From Ruminobacter amylophilus (GTDB lineage Bacteria; Pseudomonadota; Gammaproteobacteria; Enterobacterales; Succinivibrionaceae): 64,000 bases of DNA. The notes below the pieces were generated by a model, which ran no database searches, was not told where the DNA came from, and worked only from the letters and a program-made list of their open reading frames with translations. This document shows, in pieces, positions 1 to 11,094 of the stretch. The stretch covers positions 83,033 through 147,032 of the forward strand of contig NZ_FOXF01000002.1 in the NCBI RefSeq assembly GCF_900115655.1. Reading direction: 5' to 3'. Numbering within the stretch: position 1 is the first letter of the stretch; the number at the start of each line of letters is the position of its first letter. The translations under genes were made by a program, and so were the position numbers.

Positions 1-1
1 T

Positions 2-202
2 AATCCGCATGAGGCAAGCAGGTTCAGCAAGCCTAAGGCCGCAGATATAGATAAATTCTACAGAATTCTCCTGGATTACGGCTATACTGTGGTTACTCGC
101 AGAACCCGCGGTGATGATATTAAGGCTGCCTGTGGACAGCTGGCGGGTGAAGTTAAAAATAAAATCAAAAAAATAGCATCGTTTAAAGGTGCTGATTTAT
201 AA
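2..202 (+). CDS. rlmN: RlmN, 23S rRNA/tRNA adenine-C2 methyltransferase, C-terminal end (partial)
   Basis: Only the last 66 codons lie in the window; the gene begins before base 1. The frame starting at base 2 reads NPHEASRFSKPKAADIDKF and then contains the RlmN C-terminal signature TRGDDIKAACGQLAGEV. RlmN is a radical-SAM enzyme that methylates C2 of A2503 in 23S rRNA and A37 of some tRNAs. The catalytic CxxxCxxC region is outside the window, but the reactive cysteine of the C-terminal part (in AACGQ) is present. The gene stops 22 bases before pilF, the same order as in enterobacteria (rlmN-pilF-rodZ-ispG-hisS), so co-transcription is likely. Confidence 0.9.
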   Translation, partial: NPHEASRFSKPKAADIDKFYRILLDYGYTVVTRRTRGDDIKAACGQLAGEVKNKIKKIASFKGADL

Positions 203-224
203 AAAATAATTGGGACTTTAACTA

Positions 225-1028
225 ATGAACATGATGAACAAGTTATTACTGGCGGCTGTTGTTTCCGGGGTGCTTACAGGCTGTATAACCTCCAAGGAAA
301 TAATTGTGGGTCGTGATGAAAACGGCAACGAAATAGTGCGTAAGGCTGATGATATTGATTACAACAAGGCGGCTCAGGCACGTATAAACCTGGCCTACAG
401 TTTTATGCAGCAGAAGGAAATGAGTGCCGCCAAGGAAAATCTGAATATCGCAGAATCATATGCTCCGGATCTTGAATCTCTGCATCTTGCCTGGGGACGT
501 TATTTCAGCATCGTTGGTGATTATGCAAATTCGGAACAGAAATATCTTCTTGCCATAAAGGAAAATCCTGAGTCAGGCATGAGCTATACTCATTACGGAG
601 ACTTTCTCTGTACAAGAGGCAGAAGGGATGAAGGACTTGCCAATCTGATGAAGGCTGTTTCCCAGCCTAAGTTCGCTCAGATGAGTGTTGCTTATGAAAC
701 TGCGGCAACCTGTGCATATGAAGCTGGAAAACTTGATGATTCAAAAATTTATTTTGAAAAGGCCATGAGCTATGGTGGAAACAGCCCGTCACTGCTGTTT
801 AATTATGCAATGTTCAGCTTTGAAAACGGGGATTATGAAAAAGCCGATAAACTGATGCGCAGCTATGACATGTACCAGCACAGGGATACAGCCCAGACCA
901 TTTATTTAAAGATAAGGATTGCCCAGAAAATGGGTGAATATGCTACATCTGAAATCTATGGAAGAAAACTCCTGAAGGGGTATCCAAAGAGTGAAGAAGC
1001 GATGAAATATAAAGCCGGTGAATATTAA
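225..1028 (+). CDS. pilF: PilF/PilW, type IV pilus biogenesis lipoprotein with TPRs
   Basis: A 267-residue protein. The N-terminus is a lipoprotein signal: short basic start, hydrophobic stretch, and lipobox LTGC with lipidated Cys at about residue 20. The rest is TPR-like helical pairs, for example YMFSFENGDYEKADKLM-type units and the NPESGMSYTHYGDFLC block, as in PilF/PilW. That outer-membrane lipoprotein pilots the PilQ secretin. The gene lies between rlmN and rodZ, its usual place in gammaproteobacteria, even where pilus genes are elsewhere. A second ATG three codons in could also serve as start. No strong Shine-Dalgarno is visible. Family from sequence and position; function in this organism is inferred. 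Confidence 0.85.
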   Translation: MNMMNKLLLAAVVSGVLTGCITSKEIIVGRDENGNEIVRKADDIDYNKAAQARINLAYSFMQQKEMSAAKENLNIAESYAPDLESLHLAWGRYFSIVGDYANSEQKYLLAIKENPESGMSYTHYGDFLCTRGRRDEGLANLMKAVSQPKFAQMSVAYETAATCAYEAGKLDDSKIYFEKAMSYGGNSPSLLFNYAMFSFENGDYEKADKLMRSYDMYQHRDTAQTIYLKIRIAQKMGEYATSEIYGRKLLKGYPKSEEAMKYKAGEY

Positions 1029-1054
1029 TTACTGGATCGAGGTATAAAGAAAAA

Positions 1055-2350
1055 ATGATAAACAACAGTGCAAGCAGTGAAGCAGCTCAGTTGCTTGGAA
1101 ACAAATACAGGGAAGCGCGCGAAAAGAACAACGTATCCCTTATTCAGGCATCAGAGCAGTTAAAGATTAGAAGTTATTTGCTTAATGATATGGAAAAAGG
1201 TCGTTTCGGTCATCTTAAGCTTGGAGACTGCCTTGCATATGCTAAGTACCTGTCTGCTGATGTTAATGTTGAAGAACTGAACGCCATTCGTCAGGCTCAG
1301 GGCGGAGCTGAAGAATCATATGAACTGGATAAGAGGGTTGTTGTCGGCGGTGGCGTGGTTATCGGAGTTGTTGCCCTTGCCGTTCTGTTCTTTGCCCTGT
1401 CCGGAAAGGAAGATAAGACTGAGGTCAGCGATAACGGAGTTCTGCAGCTTCCGCAGGAGCAGGCTTCAGGGGTAATTGAGCTGCCTGTGGCAAATCAGCA
1501 GGTTGACGTTGAATTACCTGTTCCTGCTTCTCAGAACGTTCAGCCTGAGAACAGTGTCAAGCCGGCTCCAGCCCCGGTTCTGAAACAGGATGTTGAACAG
1601 GGAGTTGTTGTGGGGCCTGAGCGTAAAGATACTATCGTTGAAGAAGAAATTCAGTTCGAAAGTCTTCCTGATGCAGACCCTCTGGATGTTCCTGTAGTTG
1701 CCACTCCGGCTCCGGCAAGAAGACCGTCTGCACCGGCTCAGAACACGGTGGTAATGGAAAAACCGGCAGCGAACAGAGCTCAGACTGATAATGTTAAACC
1801 GGCCGAAGCACCTGCAAAGAAGCCTCAGAGTGTTCCAGCAGCAGCTCCTGCAAAGAAGACCCAGAACACTCCTGCAAGAAACAGTTCCGTAAACCAGAAG
1901 CCTCAGGCATCCACTTCTCAGACAAGAACCTCGGTTCCTGCAAAGTCATCAGGTCTGAAATCAGGTCAGGTGGTATCTCTTGCAGATGAAATGGGATACA
2001 AGAAGTCAGCTTCCCCTTCAAAAGCCGCTCAGCAGAAGAGTGTGCAGAAGACTGCTCCCGTTAAGCAGGGAAATCAGAGCGTGAAAAAGACCGCACAGCC
2101 TGCAGTAAGCAGTACAAATGCCTCATCTGCAGCCAAATCCGGAAATCTGAAATCTGGTCAGGTTGTATCTCTTGCTGATGAAATGGGATACAGGAAGCCC
2201 GCTGCCAAAACAGCTCCTGCAGTAAAGGCTCCTGCACCTGCTTCAAAGCCTAAGGCAAATAACTCAGGAAGTCTCGGTCCGAAGATTACCGATCAGGCCG
2301 AAATCAAAAGACGTGCAAGTCAGGTTGTGATTACAGAGGCTGTACAATAA
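1055..2350 (+). CDS. rodZ: RodZ-like cytoskeletal HTH membrane protein with low-complexity periplasmic tail
   Basis: 431 residues. Residues about 10-75 form the RodZ-type helix-turn-helix that binds MreB (REAREKNNVSLIQASEQLKI). One membrane segment lies near residues 95-116. RodZ links MreB filaments to the elongation machinery and sets rod shape. The remaining ~315 residues are Pro/Ala/Lys/Gln-rich and carry two copies of a 17-residue motif (LKSGQVVSLADEMGYkK). The beta-rich C-terminal domain found in E. coli RodZ (DUF4115) is not recognisable. The gene is four bases upstream of ispG, as in E. coli, so the family call is firm for the N-terminal half and the context; the tail is unusual. Confidence 0.88.
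   Translation: MINNSASSEAAQLLGNKYREAREKNNVSLIQASEQLKIRSYLLNDMEKGRFGHLKLGDCLAYAKYLSADVNVEELNAIRQAQGGAEESYELDKRVVVGGGVVIGVVALAVLFFALSGKEDKTEVSDNGVLQLPQEQASGVIELPVANQQVDVELPVPASQNVQPENSVKPAPAPVLKQDVEQGVVVGPERKDTIVEEEIQFESLPDADPLDVPVVATPAPARRPSAPAQNTVVMEKPAANRAQTDNVKPAEAPAKKPQSVPAAAPAKKTQNTPARNSSVNQKPQASTSQTRTSVPAKSSGLKSGQVVSLADEMGYKKSASPSKAAQQKSVQKTAPVKQGNQSVKKTAQPAVSSTNASSAAKSGNLKSGQVVSLADEMGYRKPAAKTAPAVKAPAPASKPKANNSGSLGPKITDQAEIKRRASQVVITEAVQ
1955..2005 (+). repeat. 51-bp coding repeat in rodZ, copy 1
   Basis: This segment encodes LKSGQVVSLADEMGYKK. It recurs, with a few mainly synonymous base changes, at 2147-2197. The repeats sit in the low-complexity periplasmic part of RodZ and are 192 bp apart, so the reading frame is kept. 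Conserved protein with diverged third positions suggests selection on the motif rather than a very recent duplication. Confidence 0.9.
2147..2197 (+). repeat. 51-bp coding repeat in rodZ, copy 2
   Basis: Second copy of the rodZ motif, encoding LKSGQVVSLADEMGYRK. Differences from copy 1 include tca/tct, gtg/gtt and gca/gct third-position changes, and one Lys/Arg exchange near the end. Confidence 0.9.
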
Positions 2351-2353
2351 GTC

Positions 2354-3442
2354 ATGATTACTCTAACTGAACAGATAAAAAGACGTAAAACCAGAAAAAT
2401 CATGGTTGGCAATGTACCGGTAGGTGGGGATTCCCCGATATCGGTTCAGAGCATGACCAATACCGATACTACTGATATTGACGGCACAATTGCCCAGATT
2501 AGAGCCATTGCCGAAGCTGGAGCCGATATCGTGCGTGTGAGCGTACCGACACTGAAGGCCGCTGAAGCATTTAAGGAAATCAAGGCCGGTTCTCCGATTC
2601 CTGTTGTTGCGGACATTCATTTTGATTACCGCATAGCCCTTAAAGTCGCTGATTACGGTGCAGACTGTCTGCGCATCAATCCCGGTAATATCGGCAGTGA
2701 TGAAAAGGTTCGGGCCGTGGTTTCATCAGCGAGAGAGCATAAGATTCCAATTAGAATCGGTGTAAATGCCGGTTCCCTTGAAAAAGAAATACTTGAACGC
2801 TACGGTGAACCGACACCTGAAGCACTTGTCGAATCTGCAATGCATCATATCGGAATTCTGGAACATCTTGATTTTCCGGATTTCAAAATCAGTGTAAAGG
2901 CATCTGACGTGTTTGTGGCTTATGAAGCATACAAACTCCTGAGCCAGAAAATTGAACAGCCTCTTCATCTGGGCATTACCGAGGCCGGTGGTTTCAGAAA
3001 AGGTTCAGTAATGAGCGCCATCGGTCTGTCATGGTTACTGAAGGAAGGAATCGGTGATACCATGCGTGTATCCCTGGCTGCAGATCCGGTAGAAGAGGTT
3101 AGAGTGGCTTTTGATATTCTCAAAGTGCTTAAGCTGCGCACCAGAGGTATTAATTTCATAGCCTGCCCGACCTGTTCACGTCGCGGTTTTGATGTTATCG
3201 GAACCGTCAATGAACTTGAAAAGAGACTCGGGGATGTTACAGAATCACTGAATGTTGCCGTTATGGGGTGTGTGGTTAACGGTCCGGGCGAAGCATCAAG
3301 AGCCAATCTCGGTGTCTGCGGTGCGGCTGAAAAGAGTTATTACTATGAAGACGGCGAGAGACTTGATAGAATCCCTAATGAACAGCTCATTGATGAACTG
3401 GAGAAAAGAATCAGGGCTTATCTTGCCAGAAACCGTAAATAG
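2354..3442 (+). CDS. ispG: IspG, 4-hydroxy-3-methylbut-2-enyl diphosphate synthase
   Basis: 362 residues, close to the 372 of E. coli IspG (GcpE). It reduces ME-cPP to HMBPP in the MEP isoprenoid pathway with a [4Fe-4S] cluster. The TIM-barrel start [14 protein letters not shown] and the cluster-binding region [11 protein letters not shown] plus [11 protein letters not shown] are intact, giving the three expected cysteines. ATG at 2354 lies three bases after the rodZ stop, so the two genes are probably translated from one message. Confidence 0.97.
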   Translation: MITLTEQIKRRKTRKIMVGNVPVGGDSPISVQSMTNTDTTDIDGTIAQIRAIAEAGADIVRVSVPTLKAAEAFKEIKAGSPIPVVADIHFDYRIALKVADYGADCLRINPGNIGSDEKVRAVVSSAREHKIPIRIGVNAGSLEKEILERYGEPTPEALVESAMHHIGILEHLDFPDFKISVKASDVFVAYEAYKLLSQKIEQPLHLGITEAGGFRKGSVMSAIGLSWLLKEGIGDTMRVSLAADPVEEVRVAFDILKVLKLRTRGINFIACPTCSRRGFDVIGTVNELEKRLGDVTESLNVAVMGCVVNGPGEASRANLGVCGAAEKSYYYEDGERLDRIPNEQLIDELEKRIRAYLARNRK

Positions 3443-3602
3443 GATTATGAATTTGTGACAGATCGGTATTCAGCGGCGGCGGGACGAACAGAAAAAATAA
3501 AAACAGTTCCCGTTTATCTGTCCGCTGACAGCATGTCAGTGCTGATGTGACGGTCGGTGTTTTTGTTTTTAGGTTAATGTTTTTTTAAGGAAGCTAAATA
3601 AA
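3443..3602 (+). other. ispG-hisS intergenic segment
   Basis: 160 bases between ispG and hisS. A small perfect hairpin (CTGACA-GCA-TGTCAG, near 3525-3540) lies ahead of a T-rich stretch, but the hairpin and T-run are not close enough for a convincing terminator. The hisS Shine-Dalgarno AAGGAAG is near 3589-3595. Confidence 0.5.
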
Positions 3603-4871
3603 GTGGCGGTTAAAATTAAAGCAATCAGAGGTATGAATGACCTGCTCCCTCAGGACAGCAGTATGTGGCAGCAGGTAGAAGCGGTTCTCAAGTCAACCGC
3701 AGCCTCTTTTGGTTTCAGTGAAATCCGTTTTCCGGTAGTGGAAAAGACCGGTTTGTTCTGCAGAGCCATCGGTGAAGTTACCGATGTTGTGGAAAAGGAA
3801 ATGTATACCTTTAATGATCGTGACGGAGACTCTCTGTCTTTAAGACCTGAAGGTACCGCAGGCTGCGTAAGAGCATGTCTGGAAAATTCACTTATCCACG
3901 GACAGGAACAGAGACTCTGGTATACCGGTCCGATGTTCCGTCACGAAAGACCTCAGAAGGGCCGTTATCGTCAGTTCCATCAGTTCGGCTGTGAGGTGTT
4001 CGGTTTAAAGGGACCTGACATTGATGCTGAAATCATTGCATTCACCGCTGAAGTTCTGGCAAAGCTCGGTCTTACAGAACATGTTACCCTGCAGCTGAAT
4101 TCTCTCGGTTCATCTGAAGAGAGAGCAGCCTACAGAGATGCTCTGGTTGCATTTCTGGAACAGCATCAGGATGTTCTTGATGAAGACTGCAGGAGAAGAA
4201 TGTATACCAATCCTCTCCGTGTTCTTGACACCAAGAATGAAGACATTATTGCAGTTCTGAAGGATGCTCCTAAGTTGAGTGATTACTTCGGGGAAGAAAC
4301 AAAAGCTCATTTTGCCGGCCTCTGTTCACGTCTTGAAGGACTAGGAATAAAGTATGAACTGAACAGTCGTCTGGTTCGTGGTCTTGATTATTACAATCTC
4401 ACGGTTTTTGAATGGGTTACAGATGCTCTTGGTTCACAGGGAACTGTCTGTGGCGGCGGACGTTACGACGGTCTTGTTGAACAGCTTGGCGGTCAGAGTA
4501 CTCCTGCCATAGGTTTTGCAGTCGGTCTGGAAAGAATGATTCTTCTTCTTGAGACTCTTCAGCTGGTTCAGCGCAAGCCTGCAGTGGATATTATGATCTG
4601 CGCCATGGGTGAAGAACCTGAACGTCAGCAGCTCAAGCTTGCTCTTGAACTCAGAAGAGCATTGCCGGGTCTCGGAATCATGACTCACTGCGGCGGTGGC
4701 AAATTCAAGAAGCAGATGGCTCATGCTGATAAGTCCGGTGCACGCTTTGCCGTGATTATCGGTGATGACGAAATCAGCAACAATGTATTAAGTGTTAAGG
4801 ATCTGCGTTCAGGTGAACAGCAGACCATAGAAATGGCGGCAGCAGCTGCTTATTTTAAGAGCGTATTTTAA
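3603..4871 (+). CDS. hisS: Histidyl-tRNA synthetase
   Basis: 422 residues, class II aminoacyl-tRNA synthetase that charges tRNA-His. The start is GTG at 3603 ([16 protein letters not shown]), about ten bases after AAGGAAG; the N-terminus aligns with E. coli HisS. Motif 2 ([17 protein letters not shown]), the histidine-specific block [15 protein letters not shown] and motif 3 ([12 protein letters not shown]) are complete, followed by the anticodon-binding domain ending in [13 protein letters not shown]. Its place between ispG and yfgM is the conserved gammaproteobacterial order. Confidence 0.98.
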   Translation: MAVKIKAIRGMNDLLPQDSSMWQQVEAVLKSTAASFGFSEIRFPVVEKTGLFCRAIGEVTDVVEKEMYTFNDRDGDSLSLRPEGTAGCVRACLENSLIHGQEQRLWYTGPMFRHERPQKGRYRQFHQFGCEVFGLKGPDIDAEIIAFTAEVLAKLGLTEHVTLQLNSLGSSEERAAYRDALVAFLEQHQDVLDEDCRRRMYTNPLRVLDTKNEDIIAVLKDAPKLSDYFGEETKAHFAGLCSRLEGLGIKYELNSRLVRGLDYYNLTVFEWVTDALGSQGTVCGGGRYDGLVEQLGGQSTPAIGFAVGLERMILLLETLQLVQRKPAVDIMICAMGEEPERQQLKLALELRRALPGLGIMTHCGGGKFKKQMAHADKSGARFAVIIGDDEISNNVLSVKDLRSGEQQTIEMAAAAAYFKSVF

Positions 4872-4885
4872 CAGGAGTGAAATAA

Positions 4886-5659
4886 ATGGACGTTTTTGAG
4901 GCTGATGCACAACAGAGAGAAGAAGAACTTCACAGATGGTGGCAGGAAAACTGGAAAAGCATTGTTATGGGAATTGTTCTGGCAATTGCCATTATTACAG
5001 TGGTTTTCATGTACAGAGACTATACTAAAAAAGTGAAGTATCAGAATGCTGTTGATTTCTATGCCATTGTAATGAACAGTGACCTGTCTGACGCCAACAG
5101 TGTTAATGACGTTAAGAAATTCATCGGTGACCACAGCAGTGACGTGTACAGTCAGCTTGCATCTCTTTCACTTGCCAAGCAGTATGTTGCCGAAAAGAAG
5201 TACCAGGAGGCTGCCGATCTTTTAAAGGCCAGTATCGGTGCATCACGTGACAATATTCTTGATGACGTAATCCGTCTGAGAGTGGCAAGACTCAATATTG
5301 AGTTAAAGAAGTTTGATGAAGCCAATGCTGTTTTAGATGCCATTACCAACAGGGAAGCATTCAAGTTTGAAGTTGCTTCACTCAAGGGTGATGCGGCATA
5401 TGCCAATAAGGATAATGCGGCTGCTCTTAAGTTCTATGAGGAAGCTCTTTCATCAGCAAAGGCTGACGATGATACCAATGTGGTTAAGATGAAGAGAGAT
5501 TCTCTTAAAACCGTTAAGGGTGTGACTGCGGTAAAGGCAGCTGAAAAGCAGGAAGGCGCTTCACAGCAGCCTGCAGCTGATGTTAAGGCTGAAGAAGCAG
5601 TGAAGGCTGAAGATATTGCTGCTAAAACCGTAGCAGCGGAAGAATCTGCAGCTAAATAG
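4886..5659 (+). CDS. yfgM: YfgM, SecYEG-associated ancillary membrane protein
   Basis: 257 residues with a cytoplasmic N-terminus (REEELHRWWQENWKS), one membrane helix at about residues 28-46 and a TPR-like periplasmic domain. This is the YfgM architecture, which associates with the Sec translocon and PpiD to hand over periplasmic clients. It is longer than E. coli YfgM (about 206 residues) because of an Ala/Glu/Lys-rich tail of roughly 45 residues. The Shine-Dalgarno AGGAGTG precedes the ATG. It lies 14 bases after hisS and upstream of bamB, as in E. coli. Confidence 0.93.
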   Translation: MDVFEADAQQREEELHRWWQENWKSIVMGIVLAIAIITVVFMYRDYTKKVKYQNAVDFYAIVMNSDLSDANSVNDVKKFIGDHSSDVYSQLASLSLAKQYVAEKKYQEAADLLKASIGASRDNILDDVIRLRVARLNIELKKFDEANAVLDAITNREAFKFEVASLKGDAAYANKDNAAALKFYEEALSSAKADDDTNVVKMKRDSLKTVKGVTAVKAAEKQEGASQQPAADVKAEEAVKAEDIAAKTVAAEESAAK

Positions 5660-5715
5660 CAAAAATAAACATGTATTCTGTTCATAGCATGGTTTTACAG
5701 TAAAGAGATTTGTCG

Positions 5716-6921
5716 ATGTTCAGCTTTTGTAAGAAGCAGCTAATTTCAGGAATGGCCCTGGCCGTATCAGTATTACTGAACGGCTGTTCCAATGATGTGG
5801 ACGTATATCAGCCCGTGAGTTCTCCTCAGGTTGTAAACAGTGTGGCTACCAAGGTTGTATGGAGCCGTTCTGTAGGTTCCGGCGTTGGAAATTACTTCAC
5901 CCGTCTTTCTCCGGTTGTTGATGAAGTAAAGGTTTATGCCGCGTCAAGAAACGGTGATGTGTATGCCATGAACAAGGATGACGGATCACGTGAGTGGCAT
6001 CTGGATCTGGATGACGAGGATGAGAATGATGATCGTCGTTCCACCCGTTTGTCCGGAGGACTTGTGCTTCAGTACGGTGTGCTGTATGTTGCCAGTGAAA
6101 ATGGGTATCTGTATGCCATTGATGCAGAAGAGGGAACACTGAAATGGAAGGCCAATGTAGGTCAGGAAGTTCTTGCAACTCCTGCCGTAGGTTACGATAA
6201 GGTGTTTGTTCTTACAATCAGCGGTCAGATGTTCGCCTTTAATTCAGATACCGGAGAAAAGGTGTGGGCCAACGGTAATGACGGTAACATGATATCGCTT
6301 CGCGGAGACAGTAATCCCGTGGCCATTGCCGACAAGGTTGTGATTTACGGTACCGCCAACGGCAAAATCAATATTGTTTCTCAGGAAACAGGTGTGCTGA
6401 TACATCAGCTCAATGTCAATGTTTCCAGCGGTGCTACCAGAATTGCCCGTCTGAATGATGTTAACAGTACTCCGCTGAGTATTATGAATGAGGTGTATTC
6501 TGTTGCTTTCAACGGTAATCTGCAGGGATTTTTAATTCCTGAATTCAGCTCCATGTGGAAGAGACAGTATTCTTCATGTCTTGATCTTGCCAGCGACTCT
6601 ACTGATATTGCACTGACTGACGTGTCCAGTCATATTTATGCGATTATAAGAGTCGACGGAACACAGAGATGGGCAAATACCCAGCTGACATATCGCAATG
6701 TAACTGCTCCTACGTACTTCAAACGTCATGTGGTTGTGGGCGACTATGAAGGATTTATCTATTTCCTGGATGATGCTACCGGAGAGATTAAGTCAATGCG
6801 TGAGCTTGACAGCAGCGGCATGTATACTGCTGCGGTGACAGATGATAACTATCTGTATTTCCAGTCAAGAGACGGAACTCTCTATGCCGTAGACATTGAT
6901 GATGAAAATAAAGAGGATTAG
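5716..6921 (+). CDS. bamB: BamB, outer-membrane assembly lipoprotein
   Basis: 401 residues from ATG at 5716; a TTG two codons upstream is the less likely alternative. The signal peptide ends in lipobox LLNGC (Cys near residue 24). The mature part is an eight-bladed beta-propeller of PQQ-like repeats: VYAASRNGDVYAMNKDDG, GYLYAIDAEEGTLKWKANVG and GQMFAFNSDTGEKVW are three of the blades. BamB binds BamA and helps fold outer-membrane beta-barrels. It sits between yfgM and der as in E. coli and is followed by a strong terminator. Confidence 0.95.
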   Translation: MFSFCKKQLISGMALAVSVLLNGCSNDVDVYQPVSSPQVVNSVATKVVWSRSVGSGVGNYFTRLSPVVDEVKVYAASRNGDVYAMNKDDGSREWHLDLDDEDENDDRRSTRLSGGLVLQYGVLYVASENGYLYAIDAEEGTLKWKANVGQEVLATPAVGYDKVFVLTISGQMFAFNSDTGEKVWANGNDGNMISLRGDSNPVAIADKVVIYGTANGKINIVSQETGVLIHQLNVNVSSGATRIARLNDVNSTPLSIMNEVYSVAFNGNLQGFLIPEFSSMWKRQYSSCLDLASDSTDIALTDVSSHIYAIIRVDGTQRWANTQLTYRNVTAPTYFKRHVVVGDYEGFIYFLDDATGEIKSMRELDSSGMYTAAVTDDNYLYFQSRDGTLYAVDIDDENKED

Positions 6922-6977
6922 TACTGCCGATACCCGTGTGCCGTCAGTGCTGATTCCGTTAATGAATTAACCGAACC

Positions 6978-7006
6978 GGCTTATCCTGAGGATAAGCCTG
7001 TTTTTT
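6978..7006 (+). terminator. Rho-independent terminator after bamB
   Basis: Perfect 9-bp stem GGCTTATCC/GGATAAGCC with a three-base loop, then TG and six T. It ends the rlmN-to-bamB run and lies just ahead of the der Shine-Dalgarno. Confidence 0.9.
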
Positions 7007-7028
7007 GATTATTAAGAGGAACTGAATT

Positions 7029-8666
7029 GTGTCCAAGGTTGTTGCTTTAGTAGGGCGTCCTAATGTGGGTAAGTCCACACTGTTTAATCGTTTGACCAAA
7101 ACGAGGGACGCTTTGGTTGCGGATTTTCCGGGACTTACCCGAGACAGAAAATACGGTCGCGCCATGTATAATGACAGCGAGTATATTCTGATTGATACCG
7201 GCGGTATTGACGGCAGTGAGGAAGGTATTGAAACTCATATGGCCGAACAGTCTCTGCTGGCAATAGATGAAGCTGATCTGGTGTTTTTCCTGGTTGATGC
7301 CCGCAGCGGTCTGACCTCCGGTGATTACATGATTGCTGATTATGTACGCCGCCATCAGAAAAAGACCGTTCTTGTAGCAAACAAGATTGACGGCCTGGAT
7401 TCAGACGTGGCAACGGCTGAACTGTATGCACTCGGCATCAGCGCGGTATATCCTATTTCGGCAAGTCACGGCCGTGGCTTAAGCTCTCTTCTGGACGAGG
7501 TTCTGGCTCCTGTTTTAGCTGACGGTGAGGAACATCTTCTTCCTGAAGCAGGTCCTTTCGATGATCCTGACGTTATTGCGTGGGAAAAGGGCTTTGACTT
7601 TCTGGAAAACGTTCCGATGGACAAGGAGGCCGGCGGCTTTGACTGGCATGCCTGGAAAAAGCGTCATCAGAATAAGGATGAGAATTCTGAGTCAGCCGAA
7701 GGGTCTGAAGAAGCCTCAGAAAAGAAAACTGCTGACAGCAGTGAAAAGGAACATGACGGTTCATTCTCCGATCTTCCGGTAAAGTTTGCGATCGTAGGTC
7801 GTCCTAATGTGGGTAAGTCAACCTTAACAAACCGCCTCCTGGGTGAAGACCGCGTTATCGTTTACGACATGCCTGGTACAACCAGAGATTCCATTTATAT
7901 TCCGCTCAAGAAAGATGATCAGGAATATATTGTTATCGATACCGCCGGTGTGCGTAAGCGCAAGAAGGTTAATGAAGCTGTTGAAAAGTTTTCTGTTGTT
8001 AAGACTCTGCAGGCGATAGAAGACAGTAACGTAACCATTCTGGTTATTGATGCCAATGCAGGTGTTACCGATCAGGATTTAAGTCTGTTAAGCTTTATTA
8101 TTCAGAGCGGTCGTTCTCTGGTTATAGCTGTTAACAAGTGGGATGGTCTGGATAAAGAGGTGAAGGAAAAGGTTAAGCAGGATCTTGAACTCCGTCTCGG
8201 CTTTGTGGATTTTGCTGAAATTCACTTTATTTCCGCACTTCACGGTACCGGAGTAGGTCACCTGTTTGAATCAATTCTGAGTGCCTACCGCTCAGCAACC
8301 ACCAGAGTAAGCACTTCCAAGCTCAACCGTATCTTAACCATGGCCACTCAGGAGCTTCAGCCTCCACTTTCAAACGGCAGACGTGTTAAGCTTAAGTATG
8401 CTCATGCCGGTGGTTACAATCCTCCACGCATCATTATTCACGGAAACAAGACCGGTGATCTTACGGATGCGTATAAGCGTTATCTGAATAACTACTACCG
8501 TAAGAGTCTGCATATCATCGGTACTCCTATCAGTCTGGAATTCCATGACAGTGAAAATCCGTTTGAAGGTAAGAAGAACAAGCTTACACAAAGCCAGATC
8601 AGAAAGCGCAAGCGCATGATGGACTTTGTTAAGAAGGCTAAGAGAGACCGTAAAAAGAAGAAGTAG
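7029..8666 (+). CDS. der: Der (EngA), tandem-domain ribosome assembly GTPase
   Basis: 545 residues with GTG start at 7029 behind AGAGGA. There are two GTPase domains with identical P-loops GRPNVGKST at residues about 8-16 and 256-264, each with DTxG (DTGGIDG, DTAGVRK) and NKxD (NKIDG, NKWDG) motifs. A C-terminal KH-like domain and a Lys-rich tail follow. Der acts late in 50S subunit assembly. The linker between the GTPase domains (about residues 165-253) is longer than the acidic linker of E. coli Der (490 residues in total) and is rich in Glu, Ser and Lys. Confidence 0.97.
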   Translation: MSKVVALVGRPNVGKSTLFNRLTKTRDALVADFPGLTRDRKYGRAMYNDSEYILIDTGGIDGSEEGIETHMAEQSLLAIDEADLVFFLVDARSGLTSGDYMIADYVRRHQKKTVLVANKIDGLDSDVATAELYALGISAVYPISASHGRGLSSLLDEVLAPVLADGEEHLLPEAGPFDDPDVIAWEKGFDFLENVPMDKEAGGFDWHAWKKRHQNKDENSESAEGSEEASEKKTADSSEKEHDGSFSDLPVKFAIVGRPNVGKSTLTNRLLGEDRVIVYDMPGTTRDSIYIPLKKDDQEYIVIDTAGVRKRKKVNEAVEKFSVVKTLQAIEDSNVTILVIDANAGVTDQDLSLLSFIIQSGRSLVIAVNKWDGLDKEVKEKVKQDLELRLGFVDFAEIHFISALHGTGVGHLFESILSAYRSATTRVSTSKLNRILTMATQELQPPLSNGRRVKLKYAHAGGYNPPRIIIHGNKTGDLTDAYKRYLNNYYRKSLHIIGTPISLEFHDSENPFEGKKNKLTQSQIRKRKRMMDFVKKAKRDRKKKK

Positions 8667-8686
8667 GTCCTGAGCAACTGAATTAG

Positions 8687-8716
8687 AGTCCTGACTTTTG
8701 AGTCGGGACTTTTTTT
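8687..8716 (+). terminator. Rho-independent terminator after der
   Basis: Stem AGTCCTGAC/GAGTCGGGACT with one G-T pair, followed by seven T. It lies 20 bases after the der stop. Confidence 0.88.
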
Positions 8717-8752
8717 GCACCAGCGATTACGTATGACAATTGGGATGTTTAT

Positions 8753-9247
8753 ATGGCTGTCGGAAAGAATAATATATGTCACTGCGGGCTGTCAGGTAAA
8801 GACTATGGAAACTGCTGCGGAAGATATCATACAGGTGTTAAGGATACGGAAAAATCTCCGCTTGAGGTACTAATGACCCGTTACAGCGCGTTCTGTGAAG
8901 GTAAAGCTGACTATCTCCTGAAAACCTGGCATAAAGATTTCAGACCTGATATTTCAGCCAAGAAATTCAGCAGAGAAATCAAAAACGGAGGTAAATGGCT
9001 AAAGCTTCAGGTTCTTGGTGTATGGTTAAACGAGGATCGTACCAGAGCCATGATAAAGTATGAGCTGACATTCAGAGATGCCGGAGGCGTATGCAGAAGC
9101 ATCTGTATATCCAGCTTCGTATACGAAGATGGAAAATGGTTCTACACGGATGAAGTGGATTCAGCAGATAATAATCAGCTACCCGGAGAACTTGATTCTA
9201 AGGATTCAGTGCTTCGTGAACTTGCTGCTATCGGTATTAAGGCGTAA
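8753..9247 (+). CDS. ychJ: YchJ-like SEC-C motif protein (UPF0225)
   Basis: 164 residues. The N-terminus carries a SEC-C type zinc motif (CHCGLSGKDYGNCCGRYH), like the C-terminal tail of SecA. It is followed by an NTF2-like domain with HPTPEALM-type equivalents (SPLEVLMTRYSAFCEGKADYL, TWHKDF). This is the YchJ family arrangement (152 residues in E. coli); the molecular function is not established. It stands alone between two terminators, so it is probably a single-gene unit. Confidence 0.85.
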   Translation: MAVGKNNICHCGLSGKDYGNCCGRYHTGVKDTEKSPLEVLMTRYSAFCEGKADYLLKTWHKDFRPDISAKKFSREIKNGGKWLKLQVLGVWLNEDRTRAMIKYELTFRDAGGVCRSICISSFVYEDGKWFYTDEVDSADNNQLPGELDSKDSVLRELAAIGIKA

Positions 9248-9282
9248 CTGAAACACTTATGTTTTTTCAGAATGCAGATAAA

Positions 9283-9317
9283 GAAGAAGGCCTCACAAAA
9301 ATGTGAGGCCTTCTTTC
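9283..9317. terminator. Bidirectional terminator between ychJ and gdhA
   Basis: Long stem AAGAAGGCCTCAC/GTGAGGCCTTCTT with an A5 loop. It is T-rich on both sides and serves the convergent ychJ (plus) and gdhA (minus). Confidence 0.9.
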
Positions 9318-9355
9318 TGCTTATGATGACTAAAGCACCATGTATGAACTAGGTA

Positions 9356-11028
<1,673 letters not shown>

Positions 11029-11055
11029 AACCGGAAAACTTAAAATTTTCCGGTT
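11029..11055 (-). terminator. Terminator of the 46-residue protein gene
   Basis: Perfect 10-bp stem AACCGGAAAA/TTTTCCGGTT with a seven-base loop. On the minus strand it is followed by the T-rich TTCTTGTTTTC. It lies 40 bases beyond the stop codon of the small gene at 11095-11235. Confidence 0.75.
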
Positions 11056-11094
11056 CCGTATATGATATGAGATGCGCTGTTTTCAGAAAAAACA

